This document shows, in pieces, positions 1 to 6,091 of a stretch of DNA of 7,813 bases; the first letter of the stretch is position 1, and each line of letters begins with the position of its first letter. Made by a program: the position numbers and the translations under genes. Below the pieces are notes generated by a model, which ran no database searches, had not been told where the DNA came from, and worked only from the letters and a program-made list of their open reading frames with translations. The stretch comes from an uncultured Maribacter sp. (GTDB lineage Bacteria > Bacteroidota > Bacteroidia > Flavobacteriales > Flavobacteriaceae), in contig CAJQMW010000400.1 in assembly GCA_905479535.1 (NCBI GenBank), positions 1 to 7,813 on the forward strand, given 5' to 3'.

Positions 1-2
1 TA

Positions 3-1877
3 GAAGTCAAGGTGTCGGATCCCTCACTACTTGTCGCACCCGCAGAAGAACTAATCGGTAAATATGTGCCGGATGTACTACCGGAAAAGGCTAGTAAAAC
101 GATAATGGCGACACTTAAAAGCGTAAATCGAACAAAACAATTAGAGTGTGTTGAAATACAAGTGCCAAGCTTGGGTGCATTGCCAGATTTTGAAACGCGT
201 TTAGTTCCCTTCGGGTACAATAAGATTCTATCCGTTTCGCGTAATATTACGAAAAGCAGGGCTTTAACTAAAGCATTGAACGTAAGGAACAGGGCCTTGG
301 AGGCCGCCGGAAACGGAATTATCATTGCAGATGCCCGGTATAAAGACGTACCTATTATCTACAGCAATAACGCTTTTTCAAAAATTACGGGCTACAGGCA
401 GAGTGAAGTTCTTGGAAAAAACTGTCGCTTTTTACAGAATGACGATCGTGATCAAGAAGAAATAGCAATAGTTTCAAAGGCCATTCAAGAAGGGAAACCA
501 TGTCGCGTAACACTAAGGAACTACCGTAAAGATGGGACGCAGTTCTGGAACGAACTCAGCATAACGCCCCTTTACGACGAAAATCAACAATTGACCCATT
601 TTATAGGTGTTCAGAATGATGTTACAGAGATGCAGCGCACCAAAAAACAGCTAGAAGAGTATGCAGAAAAGCTAGAGGAAAAAGTAGCCGAACGCACAAA
701 GGAAATTGAGAGAACGGTCCAAAAATTGGTCGAGACCAATCTTAACCTCGAAGACCAGATACAGATAACCCAAATAGCGGAAGACAAGGCGCAACAGAGC
801 CAGGCCCAGTTCGCCGCGATCGCCAAAAACTTTCCCAAGGGGCTTATTGTGTTGTTCAACGCCGATTTTGAGCTGGTCTATGTGGAAGGCGAGGAACTTA
901 AGCGTATCAATCTTAAAAAATCCGATTTTGAAGGGAAACGCGTAGATGATATTTCCATTTTTTCAAAAAGTCAAGTTGAACGGATAAAAGAGGATATTCG
1001 TAATACGATAAATGGGAAAAGTCTTTCCTTTGAGATAGGGTTCCAAAGAAAATCTTATGCGGTAAACACTACTCCGTTAAAATCCAACGGCGACGGTATT
1101 GTTTGGGCCCTATTCGTGTATAACAATATTACCGAACAGAAAAAGGTTCAAGAAGAACTGGCAAAGGCATTAAAAGTGGAGCAGGAGTTGAGTGCCTTGA
1201 AATCCCGATTTGTTTCCATGGCATCCCACGAATTCCGAACACCCTTGAGCGCTATTCTTTCCTCGGCGATCCTTATAGGAAAACAGAACGAACCGGGCAA
1301 AGAGGAACAACGAGAAAAACATGTGGCACGTATACGTACCCATGTGAAACAACTTGTGGTCATACTCAATGACTTCCTCTCGCTAAGCAAGTTAGAAGAA
1401 GGTAGGGTGCGGGTTAAACTCCAGCATTTTGAATTGATCCAGTTTTGTAAAATTATGATCGATGAAATGGAGACGAACAAAAAAGAGGGACAGCGCATTC
1501 TACTAAAATATACTGAAACTGAAATCCCTGTTTTTTTAGATCCAAAACTACTTAGCCATGTACTGATAAACCTCTTGAGCAACGCCCTCAAATATTCCAA
1601 AGATGGCCAAGAAATCATTATGGAAATACGGCTAGAAAGCAACTTAGTCTCGTTTAATATCACGGATTACGGAATAGGAATCCCCGAAAAAGAGCAAGAG
1701 CATCTCTTTGAACGGTTCTACCGTGCCGAAAACGCGACGAATATACAAGGTACGGGCATAGGGCTACATATCGTAAAACAATATACGGAGTTGATGGGCG
1801 GGAGCGTCAGCTTTATAAGTAAAGTAAATGTTGGCAGCACCTTTACCATACAACTTCCCCATAAATCTAAAGGATAA
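3..1877 (+). CDS. LOV-domain hybrid-PAS sensor histidine kinase (probable blue-light receptor), 5' partial
   Basis: Sensor kinase of the HisKA/HATPase_c type, expected to autophosphorylate and pass phosphate to the regulator encoded next. The reading frame is open to the window edge, so the true start lies upstream; numbering here begins at the GTG at base 12. Residues 1-80 look like the C-terminal part of a PAS domain. Residues 95-206 form a LOV domain: the motif GKNCRFLQ (135-142) carries the flavin-adduct Cys138, and Asn170, Asn180 and Gln201 sit where flavin contacts are expected. A coiled coil (about 206-262) leads to a third PAS domain (265-375). The H-box SHEFRTPL has His406; N-box Asn524, G1 box DYGIGIP (552-558), F-box and G2 box GTGIGL follow. 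No membrane segment is seen, so the visible part is cytosolic. The stop overlaps the next start (TAATG), implying translational coupling. Kinase call is firm; blue-light function is inferred from intact LOV residues. Confidence 0.93.
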   Translation, partial: EVKVSDPSLLVAPAEELIGKYVPDVLPEKASKTIMATLKSVNRTKQLECVEIQVPSLGALPDFETRLVPFGYNKILSVSRNITKSRALTKALNVRNRALEAAGNGIIIADARYKDVPIIYSNNAFSKITGYRQSEVLGKNCRFLQNDDRDQEEIAIVSKAIQEGKPCRVTLRNYRKDGTQFWNELSITPLYDENQQLTHFIGVQNDVTEMQRTKKQLEEYAEKLEEKVAERTKEIERTVQKLVETNLNLEDQIQITQIAEDKAQQSQAQFAAIAKNFPKGLIVLFNADFELVYVEGEELKRINLKKSDFEGKRVDDISIFSKSQVERIKEDIRNTINGKSLSFEIGFQRKSYAVNTTPLKSNGDGIVWALFVYNNITEQKKVQEELAKALKVEQELSALKSRFVSMASHEFRTPLSAILSSAILIGKQNEPGKEEQREKHVARIRTHVKQLVVILNDFLSLSKLEEGRVRVKLQHFELIQFCKIMIDEMETNKKEGQRILLKYTETEIPVFLDPKLLSHVLINLLSNALKYSKDGQEIIMEIRLESNLVSFNITDYGIGIPEKEQEHLFERFYRAENATNIQGTGIGLHIVKQYTELMGGSVSFISKVNVGSTFTIQLPHKSKG

Positions 1878-2950
1878 TGACAAAAATACTACTAATTGAA
1901 GATAATGAGGCCGTAAGGGAAAATACGGCGGACATCCTGACCTTGGCAAATTACGAGGTACTCACCGCCGAAAATGGACAAAAAGGGGTAGAAAAGGCCA
2001 AAACATTTTTACCCGACCTGGTTGTTTGCGATATTATGATGCCACAAATGGACGGTTATGAAGTATTGCGCAAGCTGGCCATGGACCCTGAGACGGCAAA
2101 CACCCCATTTATTTTCCTAACGGCAAAAACCGATAGAGCGGACATGCGTATGGGCATGAACCTTGGTGCGGACGATTACTTGACCAAGCCTTTTGAGGAA
2201 AACGAATTGTTGGAGGCCATTGACTGTCGTTTGAAGAAGCACGATAGTCTAAAGAAACAAATTGTTGAAAATTTGGAAGGTATCAACACTTTTTTAGAGG
2301 AAGCCTCTGAATATGTAAACTTGGAAGGTCTTACCAAAAACCATAGTCTTAGGCCTTATGAAAAAAAGGAAATTGTCTTTTGGGAGGGTGATAACGCCCA
2401 TTCACTTTATTTTATAGAAAGTGGGACCATCAAGACCTACAAGGGTACCGAATCTGGAAAAGAGCTGGTCACGGGTATTTATGGGCCAGGCGATTTTGTT
2501 GGACAATTGTCCTTGTTGAATGCTAGTGGAAAATATGTGGAGAATGCGATTATTTTAGAAGATGCGGAACTCTGTGCCATTCCCAAGGACGATTTTTTGA
2601 AGTTACTGTACGGCAACCATGTAGTGGCCCAAAAATTTATATCCATGGTCTCGAACGACCTGATCGATGTGCAAACGCATTTGGTGGATATGGCCTTCGC
2701 ATCTGTACGACAGCGTGCGGCCAAGGCACTTTTAGAACTCTACAAAAAAGGGTTGATCAAAGACAAACCGAACGGTGGAATGTCCATTCCAAGGGAAGAT
2801 TTTGCAGGTATGATCGGTACGGCCACAGAAACGGCCATCCGTACACTCTCAGATTTTAAGGATGAAGGTTTGATTACAACGGATAGTGGTAGAAGGATAA
2901 TAATTCTGGATAGGGCTGAATTAGAGCAAGTAGCGGATTTTACCCGATAA
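1877..2950 (+). CDS. REC-CRP/FNR family response regulator (transcription factor)
   Basis: A 357-residue fusion of a phosphoreceiver to a CRP/FNR-type DNA-binding protein, presumed partner of the upstream LOV kinase with which it overlaps by one base. REC domain (1-120): acidic pocket Glu8/Asp9, phosphoacceptor Asp52 in CDIMMPQMDGY, Thr82 and Lys104 (TKPF). A cNMP-type beta-roll follows (about 155-245), then a long dimer helix and a winged HTH (about 275-345). The cAMP-contact pair of E. coli CRP is not kept: GQLSL (209-213) replaces GELGL, and no Arg-Ser/Thr follows near residues 220-224. The cysteines (51, 117, 233) do not form an FNR-like cluster motif. Control is therefore probably by phosphorylation rather than by cAMP or an Fe-S cluster. 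The recognition helix TATETAIRTL keeps Glu318 and Arg322, equivalent to Glu181/Arg185 of CRP and Glu209/Arg213 of FNR, which read a TGA core. It is the nearest candidate to bind the TGA-n6-TCA sites described elsewhere in this window. Confidence 0.93.
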   Translation: MTKILLIEDNEAVRENTADILTLANYEVLTAENGQKGVEKAKTFLPDLVVCDIMMPQMDGYEVLRKLAMDPETANTPFIFLTAKTDRADMRMGMNLGADDYLTKPFEENELLEAIDCRLKKHDSLKKQIVENLEGINTFLEEASEYVNLEGLTKNHSLRPYEKKEIVFWEGDNAHSLYFIESGTIKTYKGTESGKELVTGIYGPGDFVGQLSLLNASGKYVENAIILEDAELCAIPKDDFLKLLYGNHVVAQKFISMVSNDLIDVQTHLVDMAFASVRQRAAKALLELYKKGLIKDKPNGGMSIPREDFAGMIGTATETAIRTLSDFKDEGLITTDSGRRIIILDRAELEQVADFTR

Positions 2951-2971
2951 TCGAAATTTAAAAGTTGTTTC

Positions 2972-2990
2972 CCTACGAATACTTCGTAGG
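2972..2990. terminator. Hairpin between convergent transcripts
   Basis: CCTACGAA and TTCGTAGG form a perfect 8-bp stem with a 3-base TAC loop. It lies 21 bases after the response-regulator stop (plus strand) and 22 bases after the stop of the minus-strand operon. There is no strong T-tract on either side (a TTTT lies 8 bases beyond the stem on the minus strand), so it may be a weak bidirectional terminator or a transcript-end stabiliser. Confidence 0.45.
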
Positions 2991-3012
2991 CTTGCCCCGT
3001 AGTTGACTTAGG

Positions 3013-3276
3013 CTACTCTTCAATTTCTTTTGGGTGCCTTTTTCGAATAATGCCTAATACTTTTTTGGCAACAAAGGCTATTATCATATTTTTCCAGGTA
3101 GTGCTATGGGTAAAACTTGTGCTTATACCTTTTAACAAATTACGGGGCAACAAATCTATTTTCGCCCTATTAAAATGTAGTTTTAGGCTTTCCTGGTCTA
3201 TTTGGCGTTGTAATTTTAAAATTTTTAGACGTGCATCTATTTCCCGAAACGATTTGTATTCCTTTACCATAATCAT
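3013..3276 (-). CDS. Short helical protein, third gene of the YtxH operon (possibly DUF6327-like)
   Basis: An 87-residue basic protein of unknown function. The N-terminal half is a charged amphipathic helix rich in Lys, Arg and Glu (EYKSFREIDARLKILKLQRQ). The middle is Ser/Thr-rich, and a moderately hydrophobic stretch near residues 63-77 (MIIAFVAKKVLGIIR) could lie on or in a membrane. From memory it resembles short flavobacterial proteins of the DUF6327 type that accompany YtxH and holin-like genes; this is not verified. Its ATG overlaps the TGA of the preceding holin-like gene in an ATGA arrangement, so translation is probably coupled. A second in-frame ATG two codons later is an equally plausible start. 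As the last gene of a three-gene minus-strand operon it is likely co-expressed with the two membrane/envelope proteins. Confidence 0.8.
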   Translation of the reverse strand: MIMVKEYKSFREIDARLKILKLQRQIDQESLKLHFNRAKIDLLPRNLLKGISTSFTHSTTWKNMIIAFVAKKVLGIIRKRHPKEIEE

Positions 3277-3617
3277 TCAAAATAGTATTTAGAGAATTTT
3301 TTTAGCAATGGTCCGTTCAATTTCTCCCTAAAAACAAATACCAGAATCCCAATGACCATATAAAAACCACCCACGATAATGAAACCGCTAAAGTAACTAT
3401 TCAACGTTTCGGACAAAGCCAGGCAAGCAGCAAACGATAGGAAGAGTAAAGCAAAAACAAAACCTATGCTTATCAATAAGAACTGCGTAATACCCGTAAC
3501 ATGGTACATGATTACTTTAAAAATTCTGAGCCGCAGGTATTCGTCGCTAGTTTCTATATAAGACCTCATATCGGCTTCCGCACCCATGAGGTCTTCTTTA
3601 AATTCTTCAAAAGCCAT
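3273..3617 (-). CDS. Phage holin family (DUF1469-like) membrane protein
   Basis: A 114-residue integral membrane protein. An N-terminal amphipathic region (1-38) precedes two hydrophobic segments, about 45-67 and 76-97, separated by a short turn (SETLNSYFSG). A basic C-terminal tail (REKLNGPLLKKFSKYY) should face the cytoplasm. This arrangement matches the chromosomal DUF1469/Phage_holin_3_6 family, which is widespread outside phages and often lies beside YtxH proteins. No lysis genes or other phage genes are near, so a role in envelope organisation or stress is more likely than lysis. It begins 5 bases after the YtxH stop and overlaps the next gene by 4 bases, so the three genes form one operon. 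The ATG at 3615-3617 is the only reasonable start. The family call rests on topology and neighbourhood, not on a catalytic motif. Confidence 0.8.
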   Translation of the reverse strand: MAFEEFKEDLMGAEADMRSYIETSDEYLRLRIFKVIMYHVTGITQFLLISIGFVFALLFLSFAACLALSETLNSYFSGFIIVGGFYMVIGILVFVFREKLNGPLLKKFSKYYFE

Positions 3618-3622
3618 AGTCG

Positions 3623-3952
3623 TTATTTATGAAGTTGGGCGTTCTTCTTTTTAAGGTCCTCTAATTTTTGCTCCAGCTTATCAATGATATCATCTGCCTT
3701 ATAGCTCATGGTAGAAATGGCTTCATCCAATTTTCTGTCAAAGGCATCCTTTTTCTCGTTTGCCGTTTTCGTAAGTTCTTCTTTGGCATGTGAAATGCGA
3801 TCTGCCAGGTCATGGGTAGTATCGTCTACCTTTTGTTTGATTTTGTGCCGGGTTTCGCTTCCCTTGTCGGGAGCATAGAGTATTCCGATTCCAGCTCCTA
3901 TGGCGGCTCCGGTTAAAAGTGCGAGTAAAACATTTCCACTGTCGTTTGTCAT
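3623..3952 (-). CDS. YtxH domain-containing protein
   Basis: A 109-residue protein with an N-terminal glycine/alanine-rich membrane segment (about residues 8-27) ending in the YtxH signature GILYAPDKGSETR. A long charged helix follows (35-105), rich in Lys, Asp and Glu with predicted coiled-coil character. YtxH proteins are common in Bacillota and Bacteroidota general-stress regulons; their molecular task is not established. I choose the ATG at 3950-3952 over an in-frame ATG 66 bases upstream. The extra 22 residues are not family-like, and the upstream ATG would lie before the transcription start predicted from the promoter at 3994-4038, about 38 bases ahead of the chosen start. First gene of a three-gene minus-strand operon with the holin-like and short helical proteins. 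Confidence 0.88.
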   Translation of the reverse strand: MTNDSGNVLLALLTGAAIGAGIGILYAPDKGSETRHKIKQKVDDTTHDLADRISHAKEELTKTANEKKDAFDRKLDEAISTMSYKADDIIDKLEQKLEDLKKKNAQLHK

Positions 3953-3993
3953 GATGTTATTATTTAAGTTATGGATTCCTTTATATTCCAAAT

Positions 3994-4038
3994 CAAAAAT
4001 AAAACGGTAAAAATGCATATAAAATGATATTGGTCATT
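3994..4038 (-). promoter_or_regulatory. CRP/FNR-like site plus -7 element upstream of the YtxH operon
   Basis: Read on the minus strand, the operator is AATGACCAATATCATTTTAT, with AATGA/TCATT arms as an inverted repeat at 4023-4038. Its centre (4030.5) is 33 bp from the centre of TATTTTTG (3994-4001), which matches the Bacteroidota -7 consensus TAnnTTTG. The inferred transcription start is near 3990, giving a leader of about 38 bases. The operator would be centred near -41, as for class II CRP/FNR activators. No convincing -33 TTG element is present, which is consistent with activator dependence. The same 45-bp geometry occurs at three other places in this window. A weaker TAAATTGG at 4059-4066 on the plus strand could let the same palindrome serve the divergent gene at 4112. 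Confidence 0.6.
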
Positions 4039-4111
4039 GTTAGGGCGATTGATGATTTTAAATTGGTGGCATGGGAATTGATCAGCCTATTTGTATGTCA
4101 AACATTCCTAA

Positions 4112-4609
4112 ATGATGAAAAAAGAGATAGAAAATAAGAAGCAGAAGTCTTTTTTTATAAAGAGCTTCAACGAGCTATGGCGACTTAAAAAAGCTATTCA
4201 AGAAATACGTGTGAATGCCACAACAGGACTACAATTGTCCGTTCTCGGTAAATTTTCAAAAGAGTGTGTCTCAAACGATAGTGAAGCCCTGAAGGCAAAA
4301 AAAGAATTGAAACGGTATTGGAAACGTTCCCTAGGACCGGCATCCGATTTCGGAATTTTTTGTAACCCTGAGATAGGCACCTTATTTATAGCCGGTTCTT
4401 TGGTATCACAATTTCTTCACGACCTGGACGGAAAGATGTTGGGAGAAATGCCGTCCGGTCCCTATGGAATCCTTAGAGGGTTAGGAACTACCGAAAAGGA
4501 TACGACCAACTACATAAAAGATTTAGACGGGAGCGGTTATCTGCTCATACTACGTGGTTATGATGCTGAACTGGACCGTACGGAGGCATTGCTTAAGAGC
4601 CTCAAATGA
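4112..4609 (+). CDS. DUF1269/YflT-like general stress protein
   Basis: A 165-residue soluble protein. A lysine-rich N-terminus (1-30) precedes a region with an alternating strand/helix pattern. Residues 112-160 resemble the C-terminal half of the DUF1269/YflT (general stress protein 17M) group: a small-residue stretch SGPYGILRGLG, then a helix, then a strand (TEKDTTNYIKDL, then GYLLILRGY), the usual 'pathogen-free' stress-protein pattern of LG-PE-A-YY-G-LV. The central GTLFIAGSLVSQF (89-101) may be a buried helix or a short membrane-associated segment. It is divergently arranged from the YtxH operon, with which it shares a 159-base intergenic region containing a CRP/FNR-like palindrome. Two adjacent ATG codons (4112 and 4115) are possible starts. 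Function is not known; the family assignment is from pattern memory and is tentative. Confidence 0.75.
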   Translation: MMKKEIENKKQKSFFIKSFNELWRLKKAIQEIRVNATTGLQLSVLGKFSKECVSNDSEALKAKKELKRYWKRSLGPASDFGIFCNPEIGTLFIAGSLVSQFLHDLDGKMLGEMPSGPYGILRGLGTTEKDTTNYIKDLDGSGYLLILRGYDAELDRTEALLKSLK

Positions 4610-4631
4610 TAACATAAAACAAGGCTACCTC

Positions 4632-4657
4632 TTTTTAGTTTTGCTAACGACTAAAAA
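4632..4657. repeat. A/T-rich inverted repeat after the DUF1269-like gene
   Basis: TTTTTAGT (4632-4639) and ACTAAAAA (4650-4657) form an 8-bp stem with a 10-base loop, 22 bases after the stop of the upstream plus-strand gene. The weak A/T pairing makes it a poor terminator alone. It directly adjoins the stronger hairpin at 4660-4687, and the ACTAAAAA arm supplies the T-tract of that hairpin on the minus strand. Confidence 0.35.
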
Positions 4658-4659
4658 TA

Positions 4660-4687
4660 GAAACAGGAGACCAAGGCCTCCTGTTTC
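4660..4687 (-). terminator. Rho-independent-type terminator hairpin (minus strand, perhaps bidirectional)
   Basis: GAAACAGGAG and CTCCTGTTTC form a perfect 10-bp stem around an 8-base loop. On the minus strand the stem is followed by TATTTTTAG, an acceptable T-tract. On the plus strand only the TTTC of the arm is T-rich. It lies 50 bases past the DUF1269-like stop, so it may also end that transcript. It resembles the hairpin at 4848-4877 in stem length and in its GAAAC/GTTTC base. Confidence 0.55.
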
Positions 4688-4843
4688 CTACGAAACGTTT
4701 GAATTCGTTTACGCTTTCAACCTAGCTTTTACACCATCTTATTTCTAAAATAATCTAGAAGACGATTTAGGCATCAAAGTCATCGCTCGCTTCGCTATGG
4801 TCTCTTTTTCCTTGCGGAATCCAAAACCAATATCTTTATTTTT

Positions 4844-5064
4844 AAAAGAAACCGAGGCACCGAAATACCTCGGTTTCCCAGAAGATGTTCTTCGGCCCAA
4901 TTTCCACTTACACTGATCCTACTAAAACGTATTGCTACGTCCGTTCGAGATTCAAAAGGTATAAAAGGGTGTCTGTAACCTCTTCTTTTTCTACAAATCA
5001 GTAGTTCTCGTGTGAATACTGATGTTGTATTATATTGTAATGAACGTTTTGTTTTTTTAATATG
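4844..5064 (-). ncRNA. Candidate small RNA, about 220 nt, no known family
   Basis: I see a promoter-like unit at 5068-5112 pointing to the minus strand and an intrinsic terminator at 4848-4877 with its T-tract at 4844-4847. Between them, read on the minus strand, there is no ATG. The interval contains a hairpin at 4997-5023: seven pairs (ATCAGTA/TACTGAT), a one-base bulge, three more pairs, and a 6-base loop. A small GAAGA-TGT-TCTTC stem at 4881-4893 and then the terminator stem follow. The transcription start near 5064 is extrapolated from the -7-like element. I recognise no Rfam-type family (not tmRNA, 6S, SRP or RNase P by eye). The inference is a regulated trans-acting small RNA under the same regulator as the YtxH, BON and sigma-factor genes. 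A very short peptide from a TTG or GTG start cannot be excluded. Confidence 0.5.
4848..4877 (-). terminator. Rho-independent terminator of the candidate minus-strand small RNA
   Basis: GAAACCGAGG and CCTCGGTTTC form a perfect 10-bp stem with a 10-base loop. Read on the minus strand the stem is followed at once by TTTT, continuing the TTTC of the arm (TTTCTTTT), which is a good intrinsic-terminator layout. No protein gene ends nearby on the minus strand, so it implies a non-coding transcript arriving from the 5064 direction. Confidence 0.6.
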
Positions 5065-5067
5065 CCG

Positions 5068-5112
5068 CTAAAGTAGGGCGGTATTTCCATACCTAAAATG
5101 ACCTAGGTCAGT
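5068..5112 (-). promoter_or_regulatory. CRP/FNR-like site plus -7-like element facing the candidate small RNA
   Basis: On the minus strand the operator reads ACTGACCTAGGTCATTTTAG; its core TGACCTAGGTCA (5099-5110) is a perfect 12-bp palindrome. It differs from the sigma-factor operator at only 2 of 20 positions. Its centre (5104.5) is 33 bp from the centre of TACTTTAG (5068-5075), which matches five of the six defined positions of TAnnTTTG. The asymmetric TCATTTTAG extension lies on the side facing this element, as at the other three sites. No protein gene lies downstream for more than 400 bases on this strand. Confidence 0.55.
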
Positions 5113-5140
5113 TTATGTATTTTTTTTGATCTAAATAATT

Positions 5141-5345
5141 CCCCGATGGCTGCGCCTCGGAGTTTCCGATTCACCTTTCCTCTTGCATCCGACGAGCGTG
5201 GCGAGAGGAATGCACAAGGTCAGAACTGCCATTTTCGCCCCCGAATGGTCGGGGCTGGGTGAGGTAAAATACAATCCCGCACGTGCGAAACGGTTTTGGC
5301 CCCAAAACCAAAATGAACCCGGCGAAACATCTCTATGGCCCTGGG
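5141..5345. repeat. G+C-rich block of tightly packed inverted repeats (possible dispersed repeat or structured RNA)
   Basis: By hand count 119 of the 210 bases from 5141 are G or C (57 %), well above the flanking A/T-rich DNA. Inverted repeats seen in order: CCGA-(T)-GGC/GCC-TCGG at 5143-5160; TTCCTCT (5177-5183) with AGAGGAA (5204-5210), enclosed by ACCT (5173-5176) and AGGT (5217-5220); CCCCGA/TCGGGG at 5239-5254; the 10-bp palindrome CGCACGTGCG at 5278-5287; and GGTTTTGG/CCAAAACC at 5292-5309. TGCAT inside the second stem-loop can also pair with ATGCA at 5209-5213, a pseudoknot-like order. It sits directly downstream of the BON gene. Both strands carry short open frames here, but with no ATG start on the minus strand and no family I can name. 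A mobile-element remnant, an interspersed repeat or a structured RNA all fit. Confidence 0.45.
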
Positions 5346-5381
5346 ATACGAGGATAGTCGGTTTCAAGAAATTTTTTATTT

Positions 5382-6050
5382 TCAAACAAACTCGGGATGT
5401 AATTGCACCACTATTTCATTTTTCAAGGCACGAACGCCCGGGGCCTTATAGGCCGCCTGTTCCGCTTCCTCCCGCTCTTTTATGGAATGTACCCTTCCCT
5501 TTAATTGAACCGTGCTCCCGTCTACCTGTACCCTAATACCTTTGGCCTCTAAAGTTGCAGAACGTTCCAATGCCTTGATAATTTCATTTTCAACGTTCTG
5601 GGGTTTTACCTTTGGTACGATTTCGATGTTATTAACTACACCTTGTACACCTAAAAGATTTTGAACGGTACGCTTGGCAGCCTTTCGCTGATAGTCCCAA
5701 GCAACTTTGCCAGACAGGTAAATGTAGCCGTCCTCAACAAATACCATCACCTTTTCCTTAGGTACAGATGCGTTCCATTCCAGTACATTGACCGCTGCCT
5801 TTGCGATTTCCTTATCCGTTTTCTTAAAATCGTCTCCGTATTTAACTTCAATATCTTCCGCAACCGCCTTTACACCGGCTACGCTTTTGGCAGCTTTATT
5901 CGCCAATGCCTTTTTACGGTACTCGCTGACTATACCGCTTAGGGTAACAATACCATCTTCTACAATGACCCCTATCTCGGTCTCATCGATATCGGGCTGC
6001 CATTTGAGTTCGGCCAATACATCGTTTCTTATTTCTACATCTGTTTTCAT
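5382..6050 (-). CDS. Triple BON-domain protein, cytoplasmic
   Basis: A 222-residue protein made almost entirely of three BON domains: about residues 3-70, 77-147 and 152-218. Each carries the conserved strand-turn-strand with glycine: VEDGIVTLSG (30-39), VEDGYIYLSG (105-114) and VDGSTVQLKG (176-185). Each ends in a GV-turn-NxI-like strand (GVKAVAEDIEV, GVQGVVNNIEI, GVRALKNEIVV). BON domains are thought to bind phospholipid surfaces and occur in OsmY-like stress proteins. Unlike periplasmic OsmY there is no signal peptide: the protein starts MKTDVEIRND. A cytoplasmic or inner-membrane-surface location is therefore expected. The ATG at 6048-6050 lies about 38 bases after the transcription start predicted from the promoter at 6092-6136. 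It is monocistronic by eye, since no convincing gene follows on the minus strand. Homology is strong; the cellular role is inferred. Confidence 0.93.
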   Translation of the reverse strand: MKTDVEIRNDVLAELKWQPDIDETEIGVIVEDGIVTLSGIVSEYRKKALANKAAKSVAGVKAVAEDIEVKYGDDFKKTDKEIAKAAVNVLEWNASVPKEKVMVFVEDGYIYLSGKVAWDYQRKAAKRTVQNLLGVQGVVNNIEIVPKVKPQNVENEIIKALERSATLEAKGIRVQVDGSTVQLKGRVHSIKEREEAEQAAYKAPGVRALKNEIVVQLHPEFV

Positions 6051-6091
6051 GTTATGGGGTTTATTAGTTGCACATTAGTTAAAATCGATTT

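Noticed and set aside
1148..1663. Minus-strand open frame of 171 codons
   Set aside because: It is entirely antisense to the HisKA/ATPase domains of the kinase and is Ser/Leu-rich low-complexity sequence typical of a shadow.
1877..2950. REC-CRP protein as an oxygen or cAMP sensor
   Set aside because: There is no N-terminal cysteine cluster for an Fe-S centre, and the CRP Glu/Arg cAMP contacts are not conserved.
3273..3617. Holin-like gene as evidence of a prophage
   Set aside because: No endolysin, structural, integrase or terminase genes are present, and chromosomal DUF1469 proteins beside YtxH genes are common without phage.
3953..4018. Upstream ATG start for the YtxH gene
   Set aside because: It adds 22 residues unlike the family, and the ATG lies upstream of the transcription start predicted from the -7 element.
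4088..4101. CTATTTGTATG as a -7 promoter element for the gene at 4112
   Set aside because: TATTTG lacks the two-base spacer of TAnnTTTG, and no -33 TTG sits at the proper distance.
5127..5138. TGATCTAAATAA as a fifth operator
   Set aside because: The second half-site is broken (TAA for TCA), and I found no -7 element at the 33-bp spacing.
5131..5385. Minus-strand open frame of 84 codons directly after the BON gene
   Set aside because: It needs a TTG start overlapping the BON stop, its product matches no family I can name, and it lies in the block of dense inverted repeats, where structure explains the sequence better than coding. A conserved spurious frame within a repeat is possible.
5183..5536. 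Plus-strand open frame of 117 codons
   Set aside because: It runs antisense into the well-supported BON gene and is proline/arginine-rich, as expected for a shadow frame.
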